Shown: positions 49,940 to 59,127, counted from the first letter of the stretch. The stretch: DNA of 64,000 bases from Serpentinimonas raichei (GCF_000828895.1 NZ_AP014568.1:1495858-1559857); one strand, 5' to 3'. Notes: generated from the letters alone by a model not told the origin. Translations and numbers: made by a program.

Positions 49940-50653
49940 ATGGACAAAACCCTCAACGCCGATCCGGCCGAACTGGCCAAATTCTCCGAGCTGGCGCACC
50001 GCTGGTGGGACCCGGAGAGCGAGTTTCGCCCGCTGCACCAGATCAACCCCTTGCGGCTGGAGTGGATCGAAACCCTCACCCCGCTGAAAGACAAAACGGT
50101 GCTCGACGTCGGCTGCGGCGGCGGCATCCTCTCCGACGCCATGGCGCGCAAGGGCGCGCACGTGCTGGGCATAGACCTGTCCAGCAAGGCGCTCAAGGTG
50201 GCCCAGTTGCACGCGCTGGAGGCCGAAACGCCACGCGTGCGTTACCGCGAAGTCAGCACCGAGCAACTGGCGCTGGAGCAGCCCGGGCAGTACGACGTGG
50301 TCACCTGCATGGAAATGCTCGAACACGTGCCCGACCCGGCCTCGGTGGTGCGCGCCTGCGCCACCTTGGTCAAACCCGGCGGCTGGGTGTTTTTCTCCAC
50401 CCTCAACCGCAACCCCAAATCCTTTTTGTTTGCCATTGTGGGGGCCGAGTACGTGCTCAATCTCTTGCCCAAAGGCACCCACGAGTACGCCAAGTTCATA
50501 CGCCCCAGCGAACTGGTGGGGCACTGCCGTGCGGCCGGTCTGCAAGCGCAAGCCATGCGCGGCCTGCAGTACAACCCGCTCAGCCGCCGTTATTGGCTCA
50601 ACGCCGACACCAGCGTCAACTACCTGGTGGCCACACAAAAGGCCGAAGCGTGA
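49940..50653 (+). CDS. ubiG: Ubiquinone biosynthesis O-methyltransferase
   Basis: 237 residues. The SAM-binding motif [19 protein letters not shown] and the UbiG motif [20 protein letters not shown], plus [15 protein letters not shown] near the C-terminus, identify UbiG, which performs both O-methylations in ubiquinone synthesis. It acts at the cytoplasmic face of the inner membrane. The ATG at 49940 gives the family N-terminus; the longer frame does not. The stop overlaps the gph start (GTGA). Confidence 0.96.
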   Translation: MDKTLNADPAELAKFSELAHRWWDPESEFRPLHQINPLRLEWIETLTPLKDKTVLDVGCGGGILSDAMARKGAHVLGIDLSSKALKVAQLHALEAETPRVRYREVSTEQLALEQPGQYDVVTCMEMLEHVPDPASVVRACATLVKPGGWVFFSTLNRNPKSFLFAIVGAEYVLNLLPKGTHEYAKFIRPSELVGHCRAAGLQAQAMRGLQYNPLSRRYWLNADTSVNYLVATQKAEA

Positions 50654-51318
50654 AGTTTGGCGGCATCCGCGCCGTGCTGTTCGACCTCGACGGCACCCTG
50701 ATCGACAGCGCCCCCGACCTGGCTTGGGCGGCCGACCAACTGCGCCTGGCGCGCGGGCTGGAGCCGCTGCCCGTGGCGCACTACCGCCCCGCCGTGGGCA
50801 CCGGAGCCCGTGGCCTGATCCACGCCGCCCTCGGCCTAGGGCCGGAACACCCCGAGTTCGAAGGCCTGAAACACGAGTTCTTCGACACCTACCAAGGCTG
50901 CATGAACCAGCGCACCCAAGCCTTTGAGCAGGTGAACGAATTGGTGGCCACCTTGCTCCAAAACGGCATGGCTTGGGCCGTGGTGACCAACAAGATCGAG
51001 CGCTTCGCCCTGCCCATCACGGCCGCTTTGCCGCTGTTTGCCAGTGCGGGGGCGGTTATCGGCGGCGATACCACCCCACACCCCAAGCCGCACCCAGCGC
51101 CGCTGCTGGAGGCGGCGCGCCGCTTGGGGCTGGCCCCAGAGCGCTGCATCTATGTGGGCGACGACCGGCGCGACATCGAAGCCGGGCGCGCCGCCGGCAT
51201 GGCCACGGTAGCGGCGCTATACGGCTACATCGGCAGCGCCGACGACCCCCACACCTGGGGCGCCGACGCCGCCATAGAAAATCCGCTCGGGCTCTTGAAC
51301 TTTCTGGAAATGCCTTAA
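50650..51318 (+). CDS. gph: Phosphoglycolate phosphatase (HAD family)
   Basis: 222 residues. The HAD nucleophile motif [14 protein letters not shown] is at residues about 10-25, followed by VVTNK (motif II) and [14 protein letters not shown] (motif IV). Gph hydrolyses phosphoglycolate formed from DNA repair or photorespiration. The start is GTG, overlapping ubiG by 4 bp; the pair ubiG-gph is common in Betaproteobacteria. It ends 12 bp before the tmRNA gene. Confidence 0.93.
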   Translation: MKFGGIRAVLFDLDGTLIDSAPDLAWAADQLRLARGLEPLPVAHYRPAVGTGARGLIHAALGLGPEHPEFEGLKHEFFDTYQGCMNQRTQAFEQVNELVATLLQNGMAWAVVTNKIERFALPITAALPLFASAGAVIGGDTTPHPKPHPAPLLEAARRLGLAPERCIYVGDDRRDIEAGRAAGMATVAALYGYIGSADDPHTWGADAAIENPLGLLNFLEMP

Positions 51319-51330
51319 ACTAAGCTGTAT

Positions 51331-51719
51331 GGGGCTGCATTGGTTTCGACGTGGGAACGGATGCGCTGCAGGGCATGTCGAGGTTCTGTCACCTCGTTAA
51401 TCAGCAGAAAAAAAGTAACTGCAAACGACGAACGTTTCGCACTCGCCGCTTAACCCGGTGAGCCTTGCAACAGTTGGCCAATGGGCTGGGCAAGGGCGGT
51501 ACAGGTAGCAATACCGGCACCGTCCAGGCTGCAAGGGAATCTACATAGGCTGGCCGGGGCGCGGGCAACTTGCGCAACGGTAAGACTCAAGGTTGCTGGC
51601 TGGATGCACAGCGTGTCGCTGCGCGGCGCACCCGGCGAGACCCAAATCAGACGACTACACATGTAGAACTGCTCACAGAAGGCTTGCGGACGGCGGTTCG
51701 ATTCCGCCCAGCTCCACCA
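51331..51719 (+). ncRNA. ssrA: Transfer-messenger RNA (tmRNA)
   Basis: The 5' end GGGGCTGCATTGGTTTCGAC and the 3' end with TTCGATTCCGCCCAGCTCC-ACCA form the tRNA-like domain (acceptor GGGGCTG with CAGCTCC, one G-U pair). The tag reading frame starts at GCA 51421. tmRNA with SmpB rescues stalled ribosomes. Its 3' end is a frequent attachment site for genomic islands. The terminator follows immediately. Confidence 0.97.
51421..51453 (+). CDS. tmRNA proteolysis tag
   Basis: From the resume codon GCA the sequence encodes ANDERFALAA followed by TAA. With the Ala from the charged tmRNA this gives the (A)ANDERFALAA tag usual for betaproteobacteria, ending in the LAA degron read by ClpXP. Confidence 0.9.
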   Translation, partial: ANDERFALAA

Positions 51720-51724
51720 ATAAC

Positions 51725-51756
51725 AAAACCCCAACCGTTCTCGGTTGGGGTTTTTT
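51725..51756 (+). terminator. Rho-independent terminator of tmRNA
   Basis: AAAACCCCAACCG (51725-51737) pairs with CGGTTGGGGTTTT (51742-51754) around TTCT, with six T in all at the end. Beyond it, 51757-52043 holds no gene that I can support; an AT-rich patch (CATATATAT at about 51933) lies there. Confidence 0.95.
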
Positions 51757-52043
51757 CTTGCCCGATCGCGCCGGTTTCCGCGTGTTGTTGGGGGTTCCTG
51801 CGGAAGCCTGCGGACTTCGCCAACCGCCAGAATTGGCCGTTCCCGGCCTCATTCCACTCTCTCCTGGCCATTCCTCGCTTCGACCTCGCTCCCTGGAACT
51901 GGCCCGAAGTCCGCAAAGGCCCGAATTTCGAGCCATATATATCAACGAGTTACGCGCGGACGAATCAAGCGGTTGGATTGCAGCATTGGCTGCCGGAGTG
52001 GGCAAACGTCCCTAGCGCAAAGCCAGCAGTCTTACCGTGCGTT

Positions 52044-53138
52044 CTATTCGATCTGGTCAAACAGTTTCTGCGCAGCGAGCCTGGCAGCGGCGTCTTGTGC
52101 CGGAGCAAGCGGTTCAAGATCTACCCCGTCACGACCTGCGACGTAGGCTGGACCGCCGACGTCATCGTCGTAGTCCGAACCGTCCTCGTTGATGGCGTAG
52201 TGCGCGTCCCGAGTCAGATCCGTTCCGACCAACTGCGAGAGATACACCCACGTCCAGCATCGCTGTAGGTCACCTTGATCGTGTTCCTCAATGAGCTGGA
52301 GCATGGCGTCCGTATCTCCCCTCTCGGCAGCCAGCGTCAGCCAATGCTTGGCGTCTGAAGTGCGGCCCATGCGTTCTGCGATCGCCGCAATCGCTGCTGG
52401 GTCAGCATCGACGCCGTGGCGCGACTGCTCGAAGAAGGACGGATCGTCAAATCGATCCGCCAAGTCGAGAAGTGCATCCTGATTCCCCAGTCGACTGGCC
52501 TCCCTCAGGTGCCGCGAGTACTTCTCGGCTTGAGCGAGACGAGCCTCGTGGGCTTCGGCCCACTCCTTTTCCACCCCCGTCAGGACACGGCCCTGCTGCC
52601 CCTGGGAGTACCAATAGGAACTTCCAGCGTCCGGGTCGTCTTCATCGTCAGGGGCGTGTATCAGCGCCAGCGCGTAGTGAGCCAGGGCATTGCCCTTACT
52701 AGCCGCCGCAGCCAATCCATCTAGAAGGATCGGTCCGAACGCCTCGTCGGTAGGGTCGAATAGCTCATCCTCGTCGTATTCGAGCTCTTCGTCTTGGCTG
52801 GACGACTCCACTCTCAGTCGACTGACCAATGACGAGATGCTGGCGACACCGATCTGGCGCTCTGCCAGGAAAGATTCCAACGCCGACGACGCCAGAATCA
52901 CGGTGTCAGGTTGAAACCCAAGCTCGATGCAACGCCGCTTGATGAGCGCACTTTGCGGGACCACCCGCCGGTCGTTCTGGCGAAGTTCCGTGAGCACGGT
53001 GTCAACGCCAAACGCGGCGTGAGAGTTGAAGCCGAAGGAAGCTGCCAACAGCTCGTAGACGTGGGCTCGCTTGAATGAGCCACCAGTGCTGGCCTGAAGG
53101 TGCTGCTGCGCGGAATACGCGAGTTCTTTGATTGTCAT
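52044..53138 (-). CDS. Sel1-like repeat protein of unknown function
   Basis: 364 residues from the ATG at 53138, which has GAGGAAAGG upstream; the in-frame extension to 53264 lacks a site. N-terminal about 45 residues (LAYSAQQHLQASTGGSFKRA then HVYELLAASFGFNSHAAFG) form a small helical module seen in other proteins of unknown role. The middle has an acidic segment (SSSQDEELEYDEDELFDPTD), and from about 165 there are Sel1/TPR-like helices (GNALAHYALALIHAPDD, GNQDALLDLADRFDD, WLTLAAERGDTDAMLQLIEE). No enzymatic motif or signal peptide is visible. First gene of the island beyond tmRNA; a defence role is possible but unproven. Confidence 0.7.
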   Translation of the reverse strand: MTIKELAYSAQQHLQASTGGSFKRAHVYELLAASFGFNSHAAFGVDTVLTELRQNDRRVVPQSALIKRRCIELGFQPDTVILASSALESFLAERQIGVASISSLVSRLRVESSSQDEELEYDEDELFDPTDEAFGPILLDGLAAAASKGNALAHYALALIHAPDDEDDPDAGSSYWYSQGQQGRVLTGVEKEWAEAHEARLAQAEKYSRHLREASRLGNQDALLDLADRFDDPSFFEQSRHGVDADPAAIAAIAERMGRTSDAKHWLTLAAERGDTDAMLQLIEEHDQGDLQRCWTWVYLSQLVGTDLTRDAHYAINEDGSDYDDDVGGPAYVAGRDGVDLEPLAPAQDAAARLAAQKLFDQIE

Positions 53139-53311
53139 GACAAACCTTTCCTCAATGCCACGCCGATTTCGGGTCAGGCGCACACGTTTAAGTCCCCGAC
53201 GACGAGGCTCAATAGAGAGGTTTTCAGTGACAGTGAGGCAACGCCTTTTTTTACTCGTGTGCAAGTAAGGTGGGCACCTGGGGCAATTTTACCCCTGTGT
53301 CCCCGCTCGGT

Positions 53312-53740
53312 CTACATGAGCCTGGCCCGCTGCTCATCCCACAGCGCTGGCGGATCAACCGCCAGATCAAACAGCGTGACGTGGTTCGGCAATACGTCGT
53401 CCAGGATGGCCGCCACGATGTCAGGTGCCAGCGTGGTCAGGTTGACCATCCGGCTGACGTAGCTGTTGTCGATTCCTTCCCGCGTAGCGATCTCCTTCAA
53501 GGACCTCGCCTCTCCTGACTCCAGCATTGCCAGCCAGCGGTGGCCCCTGGCCAGCGCCAGTTGGATGGAGGTCGGTGCTACGTCCCACGGTCTAACCGGC
53601 GCGGTTTCACCGTTTGGCAAGGTGACCAGCTTGCGGCCGCTGCGGCGTTTGATCTGGATCGGCACGGACAAGGTCAGCCTGCCGTCGCTGGTCTGCAGGA
53701 TGTCGGGCTCGCCTGTCTTCTGGATGCGGATGTCGCTCAT
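53312..53740 (-). CDS. Helix-turn-helix protein of the serine-recombinase module
   Basis: 142 residues. The N-terminal half is basic (PIQIKRRSGRKLVTLPNG) and the C-terminal half has a KorB/ParB-like HTH: SLKEIATREGIDNSYVSRMV followed by LTTLAPDIVAAILDD. Such proteins regularly sit behind recombinases of this type. It might regulate the module or assist in the direction of recombination, but that is inference. The start overlaps the recombinase stop (ATGA), so the three genes DUF2924, recombinase and HTH are coupled. Confidence 0.8.
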   Translation of the reverse strand: MSDIRIQKTGEPDILQTSDGRLTLSVPIQIKRRSGRKLVTLPNGETAPVRPWDVAPTSIQLALARGHRWLAMLESGEARSLKEIATREGIDNSYVSRMVNLTTLAPDIVAAILDDVLPNHVTLFDLAVDPPALWDEQRARLM

Positions 53741-55092
53741 GCCAGTGCTTCCACTTGTTGCTCGACCGGCTCGGGGCGCAGCTCCAGCACCAGGCGTTCG
53801 ATGCCATTTGCGCGTAGCCGCACTTCGAGGTCGTTGGGTGACACGATGACTTTCTCGACCAGCAGTTTCACGATCCGGGTCTGCTCGGCCGGGAACAGTT
53901 GATCCCAAATCGCGTCGAGCCGGGTCATGGCCACGGTGATCTTCGCCTCGTCCAAGGTTGGATCGAGCTTGATCGCCTGCGGCAGCATGTCGCCGAGTAG
54001 ATTCGGGGCACGCAGGATCGCGCGCAATTGGTCGAGTACCGCCGACTCGAGTTCGGCGGCCGGCAAGCGCGGCAGGCCTGAGGCGCCCGCGTGCTCCTTG
54101 GCGTCACGCTGAGGCACGTAGTACCGGTAACGACGGCCATTCTTCTTGGTCGTGTGCCACGGCGACAATGCTCGACCATCGTTGCCGAACACGATGCCCT
54201 TGAGCAGATACGCCACGGTTGCCCGCGTTGCGTTGCCGCGCACCCGGCCATTGGTGGCCAGGATCGCGTGGACGCTATCCCACAGTTCGCGGCTGATGAT
54301 GGGCGGGTGCTCCGCCTGGTACCACTGGTCCTTGTGCCGCAACTCGCCAAGGTAGGTCCGGTTGCTGAGGAGCTTGTAGATGTGGCCCTTGTCGATCGGT
54401 CTGCCCTCGCGGGTCTTGCCGTCTTGCGTGGTCCACGCCTTCGACGTCACGCCATCCAGTTTCAGCTCCTTGACCAGCGCCGTACTGGAGCCGAGTTCAA
54501 CGAAGCGCTGGAATATGTGCCGGATCAGTTTGGCCTCGCGTTCGTTGGGCACCAGTCGGCGGTTCTCGACGTCGTAGCCCAGCGGTGGCACGCCGCCCAT
54601 CCACATGCCCTTGCGCTTGCTGGCTGCGATCTTGTCGCGGATGCGTTCGCCGGTGACCTCGCGCTCGAACTGAGCGAAGGACAGCAGGATGTTCAGCATC
54701 AACCGACCCATCGAGGTCGTCGTGTTGAACTGCTGGGTGACCGACACGAACGACACGCCGTAGCGCTCGAACACCTCGACCATCTTGGAGAAGTCCGCCA
54801 GGCTGCGCGTAAGGCGATCGATCTTGTAGATGACCACCACGTCGATCTTGCCGGCCTCGATGTCCGCCATCATGCGGCGCAGCGCCGGACGCTCCATGTT
54901 GCCGCCCGAGAAGGCGGGATCGTCGTAGTCGTCGGCTACTGGAATCCAGCCCTCGGCGCGCTGGCTGGCGATGTAGGCATGACCGGCGTCGCGCTGGGCA
55001 TCGATGGAGTTGTATTCCTGGTCGAGTCCTTCGTCGGTGGACTTGCGCGTATAGACCGCGCAGCGCATACGGCGCTTCAAAACTTCGCTCAT
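53737..55092 (-). CDS. Large serine recombinase
   Basis: 451 residues. The resolvase/invertase catalytic domain covers about 10-150: nucleophile Ser18 in VYTRKSTDEG, then YKIDRLTRSLADFSKMVEVF, and IRDKIAASKRKGMWMGGVPP starts the recombinase domain (about 165-260). The usual zinc-ribbon cysteines are missing in the equivalent segment (FGNDGRALSPWHTTKKNG). A C-terminal helix-rich region follows. It probably moves or moved the element it lies in. It overlaps DUF2924 upstream and the HTH gene downstream by 4 bp each. Confidence 0.92.
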   Translation of the reverse strand: MSEVLKRRMRCAVYTRKSTDEGLDQEYNSIDAQRDAGHAYIASQRAEGWIPVADDYDDPAFSGGNMERPALRRMMADIEAGKIDVVVIYKIDRLTRSLADFSKMVEVFERYGVSFVSVTQQFNTTTSMGRLMLNILLSFAQFEREVTGERIRDKIAASKRKGMWMGGVPPLGYDVENRRLVPNEREAKLIRHIFQRFVELGSSTALVKELKLDGVTSKAWTTQDGKTREGRPIDKGHIYKLLSNRTYLGELRHKDQWYQAEHPPIISRELWDSVHAILATNGRVRGNATRATVAYLLKGIVFGNDGRALSPWHTTKKNGRRYRYYVPQRDAKEHAGASGLPRLPAAELESAVLDQLRAILRAPNLLGDMLPQAIKLDPTLDEAKITVAMTRLDAIWDQLFPAEQTRIVKLLVEKVIVSPNDLEVRLRANGIERLVLELRPEPVEQQVEALA

Positions 55093-55586
55093 CGTCCACC
55101 TCGCTTCTTGGTGGACGGCTTGGTCTTGGCATTGGATGGCGGCCTGAGCCCAAAGAACAACGGCCCCGACCAGCGCATGCCAGTGATCTCACGGGCGATC
55201 ATCGAGAGGCTCGGGAACATGCGGCCGTGGAAGTCGTAATGGCCATCGGCGGTTGCGATCACCCGGTACTCGACGCCTTTGTATTCTCGGACCAGCACAG
55301 TGCCGGCGGCCGGACGGTAATCGCGGTCGCGCTTTTTCACCTTGCCGGTTTCCACCAGGGATTCGATGCGGCGCTGATTGCGATCCAGCAGGTTGGCATC
55401 GACCTTGCGGAACTCCAGCTCTTGCAACCGGTAGGCAATCCGGCGTTCGAGGAACTGACGGTTGTGGGTGGGCGTGTCGCCGCCGACCAACTTCTGCCAG
55501 AGGGCCCGGATCTCTGCCATGGGCAACTCGGGCAACCTGGCGATTTGTGCTGCCACCGATGGCGGCGTTGAAAGTGACGTGCTCAT
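55089..55586 (-). CDS. DUF2924 domain protein of the serine-recombinase module
   Basis: 165 residues; LPELPMAEIRALWQKLVGGD and RQFLERRIAYRLQELEFR are the DUF2924 core, and RDYRPAAGTVLVREYKGVEY continues with a beta-rich segment. The C-terminus is basic. DUF2924 proteins nearly always stand beside this group of serine recombinases, so a role in recombination is likely but uncharacterised. It is the first gene of the three-gene unit; the promoter would be in the 164 bp between it and mcrC. Confidence 0.85.
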   Translation of the reverse strand: MSTSLSTPPSVAAQIARLPELPMAEIRALWQKLVGGDTPTHNRQFLERRIAYRLQELEFRKVDANLLDRNQRRIESLVETGKVKKRDRDYRPAAGTVLVREYKGVEYRVIATADGHYDFHGRMFPSLSMIAREITGMRWSGPLFFGLRPPSNAKTKPSTKKRGGR

Positions 55587-55621
55587 TTGGACTCCGTAGT
55601 TGTCTTGTTGACGGGGTCTGA

Positions 55622-55762
55622 ATGAACGCGCTGGTTGCCAGATAAGCCAAGCAGGACTGGCATGCTGCGGGCAAGGAGCTGCGGCGCTGGGTGTATGGCG
55701 GTGGGAAAGTGCTGCCGGGCCTTGTCACACGGCGGGAGGCCGAAGTGGCGCTACTGCTGTGA
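55622..55762 (+). pseudogene. Small broken ORF with in-frame stop, overlapping the mcrC 3' end
   Basis: On the plus strand ATG at 55622 gives MNALVAR, a TAA at 55643, and then 38 further codons in the same frame (GKELRRWVYGGGKVLPGLV, ending TRREAEVALLL) to a TGA at 55760. The composition and length resemble a real small protein of about 46 residues in which codon 8 has become a stop. It converges on mcrC and overlaps its last 12 bp. Its original function is unknown; it may be a leftover of the recombinase element, or chance coding-like sequence. Confidence 0.4.
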
Positions 55763-56893
55763 CCCAGGCGATTTCAGGGATGGCTCACACAAGCGCAGCA
55801 GTTGCGCTCGGATGTCCGCAGGAGTTGCCGTCAAATCCACAGTGGCAAATCGAATGGCGTGCCCCTGGATCAGCACTGTCTCGTCGACCATCTGGCCGAT
55901 CGCGGGATGCAACAACAACCCACTCGCGTGATCTGCAAGCGCATCGCCGCACCCAACCTGGGATCGCAGATAGGCGTAGATCTGGTACACGTATCCGCTG
56001 CGCAGGGTTTCCTCACGGTACCAACCGCTCGTCACAATCGAGGTGAACTTGGTATCGATGACGATCCTCTGCACGGTTGACGGGTGGTCGAGCACGACAT
56101 CAGTTCGCATCGTCGGCAGGATCTTGTCGATCCCCGCCGTCTTCTGCTCGATCTGCCAGCCCATCGTCCCGCCGCATAGCACCCGCCAGCCCTGCGGACT
56201 CAATACGACTTCGTAGAAGCCGCCCACCGCCCGCTCGAACAAACGGCGTACCCACGTCGCTTCTCTGTCCGGCAGAGAGAGCACATTCGCACCTGACGCC
56301 TCCGTAGGTAGCACTAGGTCGAACGCCAGCTTTGCGGCTGCCACCATGAACCGGTCGTCCGCATCGTTACGGCCGAAACGATCGGTGCTCATTTGGGCGC
56401 GGGTCGGTGCGTCCCCTGATACACCCATTGCCTTCATGCCACCCGCAAGTGCGCGGCACCGATGGGCAACGTCCTTCCTCTGAACGATCCTGGAGATGGA
56501 CTCCAATGCTGCTCGTACGAAACGATTGCGTGGGGTGTCGATGGTGAGTTCGTCGAACCGGCACGCCACCAGGCCTCTATCCATCAACTGATGGCGTTCG
56601 GTGGTCAAGACGTCGATCCGGCCACGCACGCGATTGATGACTGCATCACGAGATCGATATCCAAGACTCAAGCGGCGACGCTGTCGCACCTCAACCGCGT
56701 GGGCAAGGATCTCCGCGACTAGATCCGGTAGATCGTCCGGGCGGTCTTCCAAGCCGATCTTGCCGATGCCGCGAGTGCGGAACAGGTCAGAGGCGTAGAG
56801 CATCAGCAGCCAGAGGTTGCGCACCGGAATGCGTCCGATGAACCCCTCAGCGCTCATGGATGCACTTTCCACCTGTTCTGCGACGGCGGTCAT
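55751..56893 (-). CDS. mcrC: McrC-like subunit of a 5-methylcytosine restriction system
   Basis: 380 residues. N-terminal part with IPVRNLWLLMLYASDL and a middle with RIDVLTTERHQLMDRGLVAC and DTPRNRFVRAALESI are typical of McrC. A PD-(D/E)xK nuclease site is seen at about 262-283: RTDVVLDH and IVIDTKFTS. McrC cuts DNA when McrB oligomers translocate between methylated sites. The ATG shares bases with the mcrB stop (TGATG); a GTG one codon upstream is an alternative. The last residues (SPGSQQ) coincide with the tail of the broken ORF on the other strand, so the C-terminus may be altered. Confidence 0.88.
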   Translation of the reverse strand: MTAVAEQVESASMSAEGFIGRIPVRNLWLLMLYASDLFRTRGIGKIGLEDRPDDLPDLVAEILAHAVEVRQRRRLSLGYRSRDAVINRVRGRIDVLTTERHQLMDRGLVACRFDELTIDTPRNRFVRAALESISRIVQRKDVAHRCRALAGGMKAMGVSGDAPTRAQMSTDRFGRNDADDRFMVAAAKLAFDLVLPTEASGANVLSLPDREATWVRRLFERAVGGFYEVVLSPQGWRVLCGGTMGWQIEQKTAGIDKILPTMRTDVVLDHPSTVQRIVIDTKFTSIVTSGWYREETLRSGYVYQIYAYLRSQVGCGDALADHASGLLLHPAIGQMVDETVLIQGHAIRFATVDLTATPADIRAQLLRLCEPSLKSPGSQQ

Positions 56894-59115
56894 CACCAGC
56901 CCTGCGTCAGCCGTGCAATCGCCTTTTGTGCTTCGTCGGGCGCGTCGAACCAGTATTCATCCAGCAACGGGCCGATCTCCGTCTCCACGACCTGCTGGAA
57001 CCACTTCTTCGTGTCTCCCGCCTCCAGTCGATGTGCGGGTGTCACATAGCTGTGACCAATCCGGAATTGCTTGCCAAGGCGCGCATCCGCCGCGATCTGG
57101 TCGTTTAGCTCGGCGATACGGCGCTCGATATCCGCGACCAAGCCCGGATCGACAGCGCAATCCTTGACCACCCAATCCCGCCAAACCTGGCCGAGTCTCG
57201 GCTCCAGCCCAACGAAAGCAAAGCGACGACGCAATGCCAGATCGACCAGTGCAAGCGATCGGTCGGCGATATTCATGGTGCCGACCACATAGAGATTCTC
57301 GGGAATATGGACGGGACGTCGTTTGCCGTCCGCATCCGGATAACAGAGTTCCAGCGCTTCGTTGGGCGTCCGTTTGCCCGCCTCAAGCAGCGTCAGCAAC
57401 TCGCCGAAGATCTGCGCCGGGTTTCCGCGGTTGATCTCCTCGATTACCACGACAAACTTCGACGAAGGGTCCTTCGATGCAGCCTTGATGGCTTCCATGA
57501 AGACACCGTCCGCCAGCGACAACTTGCCTTCGCCAGTGGGGCGCCACCCTCGAACAAAGTCCTCGTAGGACAGGTTGGGGTGGAACTGCACTGCACGGAC
57601 CCTGCTGTCGTCCTTCTGGCCCATGAGCGCGAACGCGAGCCGTTTGGCTAGCCAGGTCTTGCCCGTGCCCGGAGGCCCCTGAAGGATGAGGTTCTTTTTT
57701 GTGCGCAGACGATCGAGCAAGCGGTCAATCTCGGCCCGCTCCAGGAAACAGCCGTCCTTGAGGATGTCCTCCACCGAGTAGGGAACGATTGGCGCTGCCA
57801 CCTGAAAGGCTTCGCGAACTTCACCTTCAGTTTCCTGTTCTGCTCCGGCATTGGTACCGATATCGCCAGCCGGCACAGGCTCGTCAACCGGATCTTTGTA
57901 CATCCAGGACGCAAGCGACAAGTCCGGGAAACTGTGGACCGGATAGCCGTCTTCGCCGAAGCGCGAACGCAAATCGTCCAGCAGCTTCAGATAGGCCCGA
58001 CCATCACATGGGCCTTGCTGACCACTGATGGCGACATTCAGGCCGAGCCGCTTGTTGATGTAGTGGCGCGACTGGCTATCCAGGGTCAGGAATTCCCACG
58101 GATGCGCCCAGTAGAGACCTGTCGAAAGGTTCCATGCGACACCCCATACTTGGGTTGCCTCGTCATAAGCCCGGATGAAGGCATCGCGAGTGTCCAACTG
58201 GTCGCCATCGACCATCTTGCTCGCGGCAACGAATACCTTCCATAGCGCGTCGATGTCGCCCGCACCACGCTTGTCGGCATAGGCGAAAAACCAGGAACGT
58301 TGGTTGTTGAGAACGGGAATGCCTTCGAATGAAGGCGGGACCGGCACCGTCACACCCAGCAACTTGGCAAGTTCGCCCGCGATGGTCTTGCGGTTGGCAT
58401 CGGTCATGGACCGGTTAAAGGTGCCCATCGTGGTGAACGGGCAAATGTCCCGCAGCGGACCACTGGTTCCATCGGGAAACTTATCCTGGAGATAGGTCAG
58501 CCCCGGCACCCGGGACGCGATCTCGTGGATGCCCTCGATGAGCGGAGTTCGATCGTCTGCGTGGGCCAGCAGCTTTTCGGCTACTGCCTCGTAGAAGTCC
58601 GTCCACTCGAAGCGCTGCTTTTCTGGCGAAGTCGTGCCGTAACGCTCCCGCCAAAAGGGCTCGTTGCGAAAGCGATCCACATCCTGCGGCTTGCCGTCAA
58701 ACGCAAATGCAATCAGCGCATCGTTCATCCATTCGCCGGGCAGCACGCGCCAGATCGTTGCTCGGTGAGTGTAGAAGTACCACTCCCGTACCGGCTCGAC
58801 CTTGGCCCAGTCCACCTTCACCCGCTTCCCGTCGTTCAGGTTTTCGGTGATCGTGCCGACCGCCTTGATGCCCATAACCGAAACCGCTCGGCCTCGGCTA
58901 TCGAAGGGCAGACCGTGCTTTCGCGTGTAAGACGACTTGATGGCGATCCGCTCTCCCGGGCGCATGGAACGCACCACATCGAGGAGCTTGTCGTCGTAGC
59001 CGTTCTCCCAAATTCCTTCTGCAAGAAATCGCGGCATCTGATCATCGGTACCGCCGTAGCTGGCGCCGACAAACCAGGTTGCATGCGGTGCACTATCTAT
59101 CGTCTGAGTGGTCAT
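56893..59115 (-). CDS. mcrB: McrB-like AAA+ GTPase with unusual N-terminal domain
   Basis: 740 residues. The AAA+ domain (about 455-740) has Walker A GPPGTGKT at about 480, VVVIEEINRGN at about 555-565 and VGTMNIADRS at about 612, the last being the McrB motor signature (NTAD in E. coli, here NIAD). The N-terminal 450 residues begin TWFVGASYGGTDDQMPRFLA, with WYFYTHRATIWRVL, resembling EVE/PUA-like DNA-reader domains rather than the DUF3578 of E. coli McrB. The DNA modification it reads is therefore unknown. It starts 12 bp after hsdR stops and overlaps mcrC. Confidence 0.9.
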   Translation of the reverse strand: MTTQTIDSAPHATWFVGASYGGTDDQMPRFLAEGIWENGYDDKLLDVVRSMRPGERIAIKSSYTRKHGLPFDSRGRAVSVMGIKAVGTITENLNDGKRVKVDWAKVEPVREWYFYTHRATIWRVLPGEWMNDALIAFAFDGKPQDVDRFRNEPFWRERYGTTSPEKQRFEWTDFYEAVAEKLLAHADDRTPLIEGIHEIASRVPGLTYLQDKFPDGTSGPLRDICPFTTMGTFNRSMTDANRKTIAGELAKLLGVTVPVPPSFEGIPVLNNQRSWFFAYADKRGAGDIDALWKVFVAASKMVDGDQLDTRDAFIRAYDEATQVWGVAWNLSTGLYWAHPWEFLTLDSQSRHYINKRLGLNVAISGQQGPCDGRAYLKLLDDLRSRFGEDGYPVHSFPDLSLASWMYKDPVDEPVPAGDIGTNAGAEQETEGEVREAFQVAAPIVPYSVEDILKDGCFLERAEIDRLLDRLRTKKNLILQGPPGTGKTWLAKRLAFALMGQKDDSRVRAVQFHPNLSYEDFVRGWRPTGEGKLSLADGVFMEAIKAASKDPSSKFVVVIEEINRGNPAQIFGELLTLLEAGKRTPNEALELCYPDADGKRRPVHIPENLYVVGTMNIADRSLALVDLALRRRFAFVGLEPRLGQVWRDWVVKDCAVDPGLVADIERRIAELNDQIAADARLGKQFRIGHSYVTPAHRLEAGDTKKWFQQVVETEIGPLLDEYWFDAPDEAQKAIARLTQGW

Positions 59116-59127
59116 CCCCCGCCCCCT

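Noticed and set aside
51745..52146. Plus-strand ORF of 133 codons after tmRNA
   Set aside because: It overlaps the supported Sel1-like gene, has Ser/Arg-rich shadow-type composition and no ribosome-binding site.
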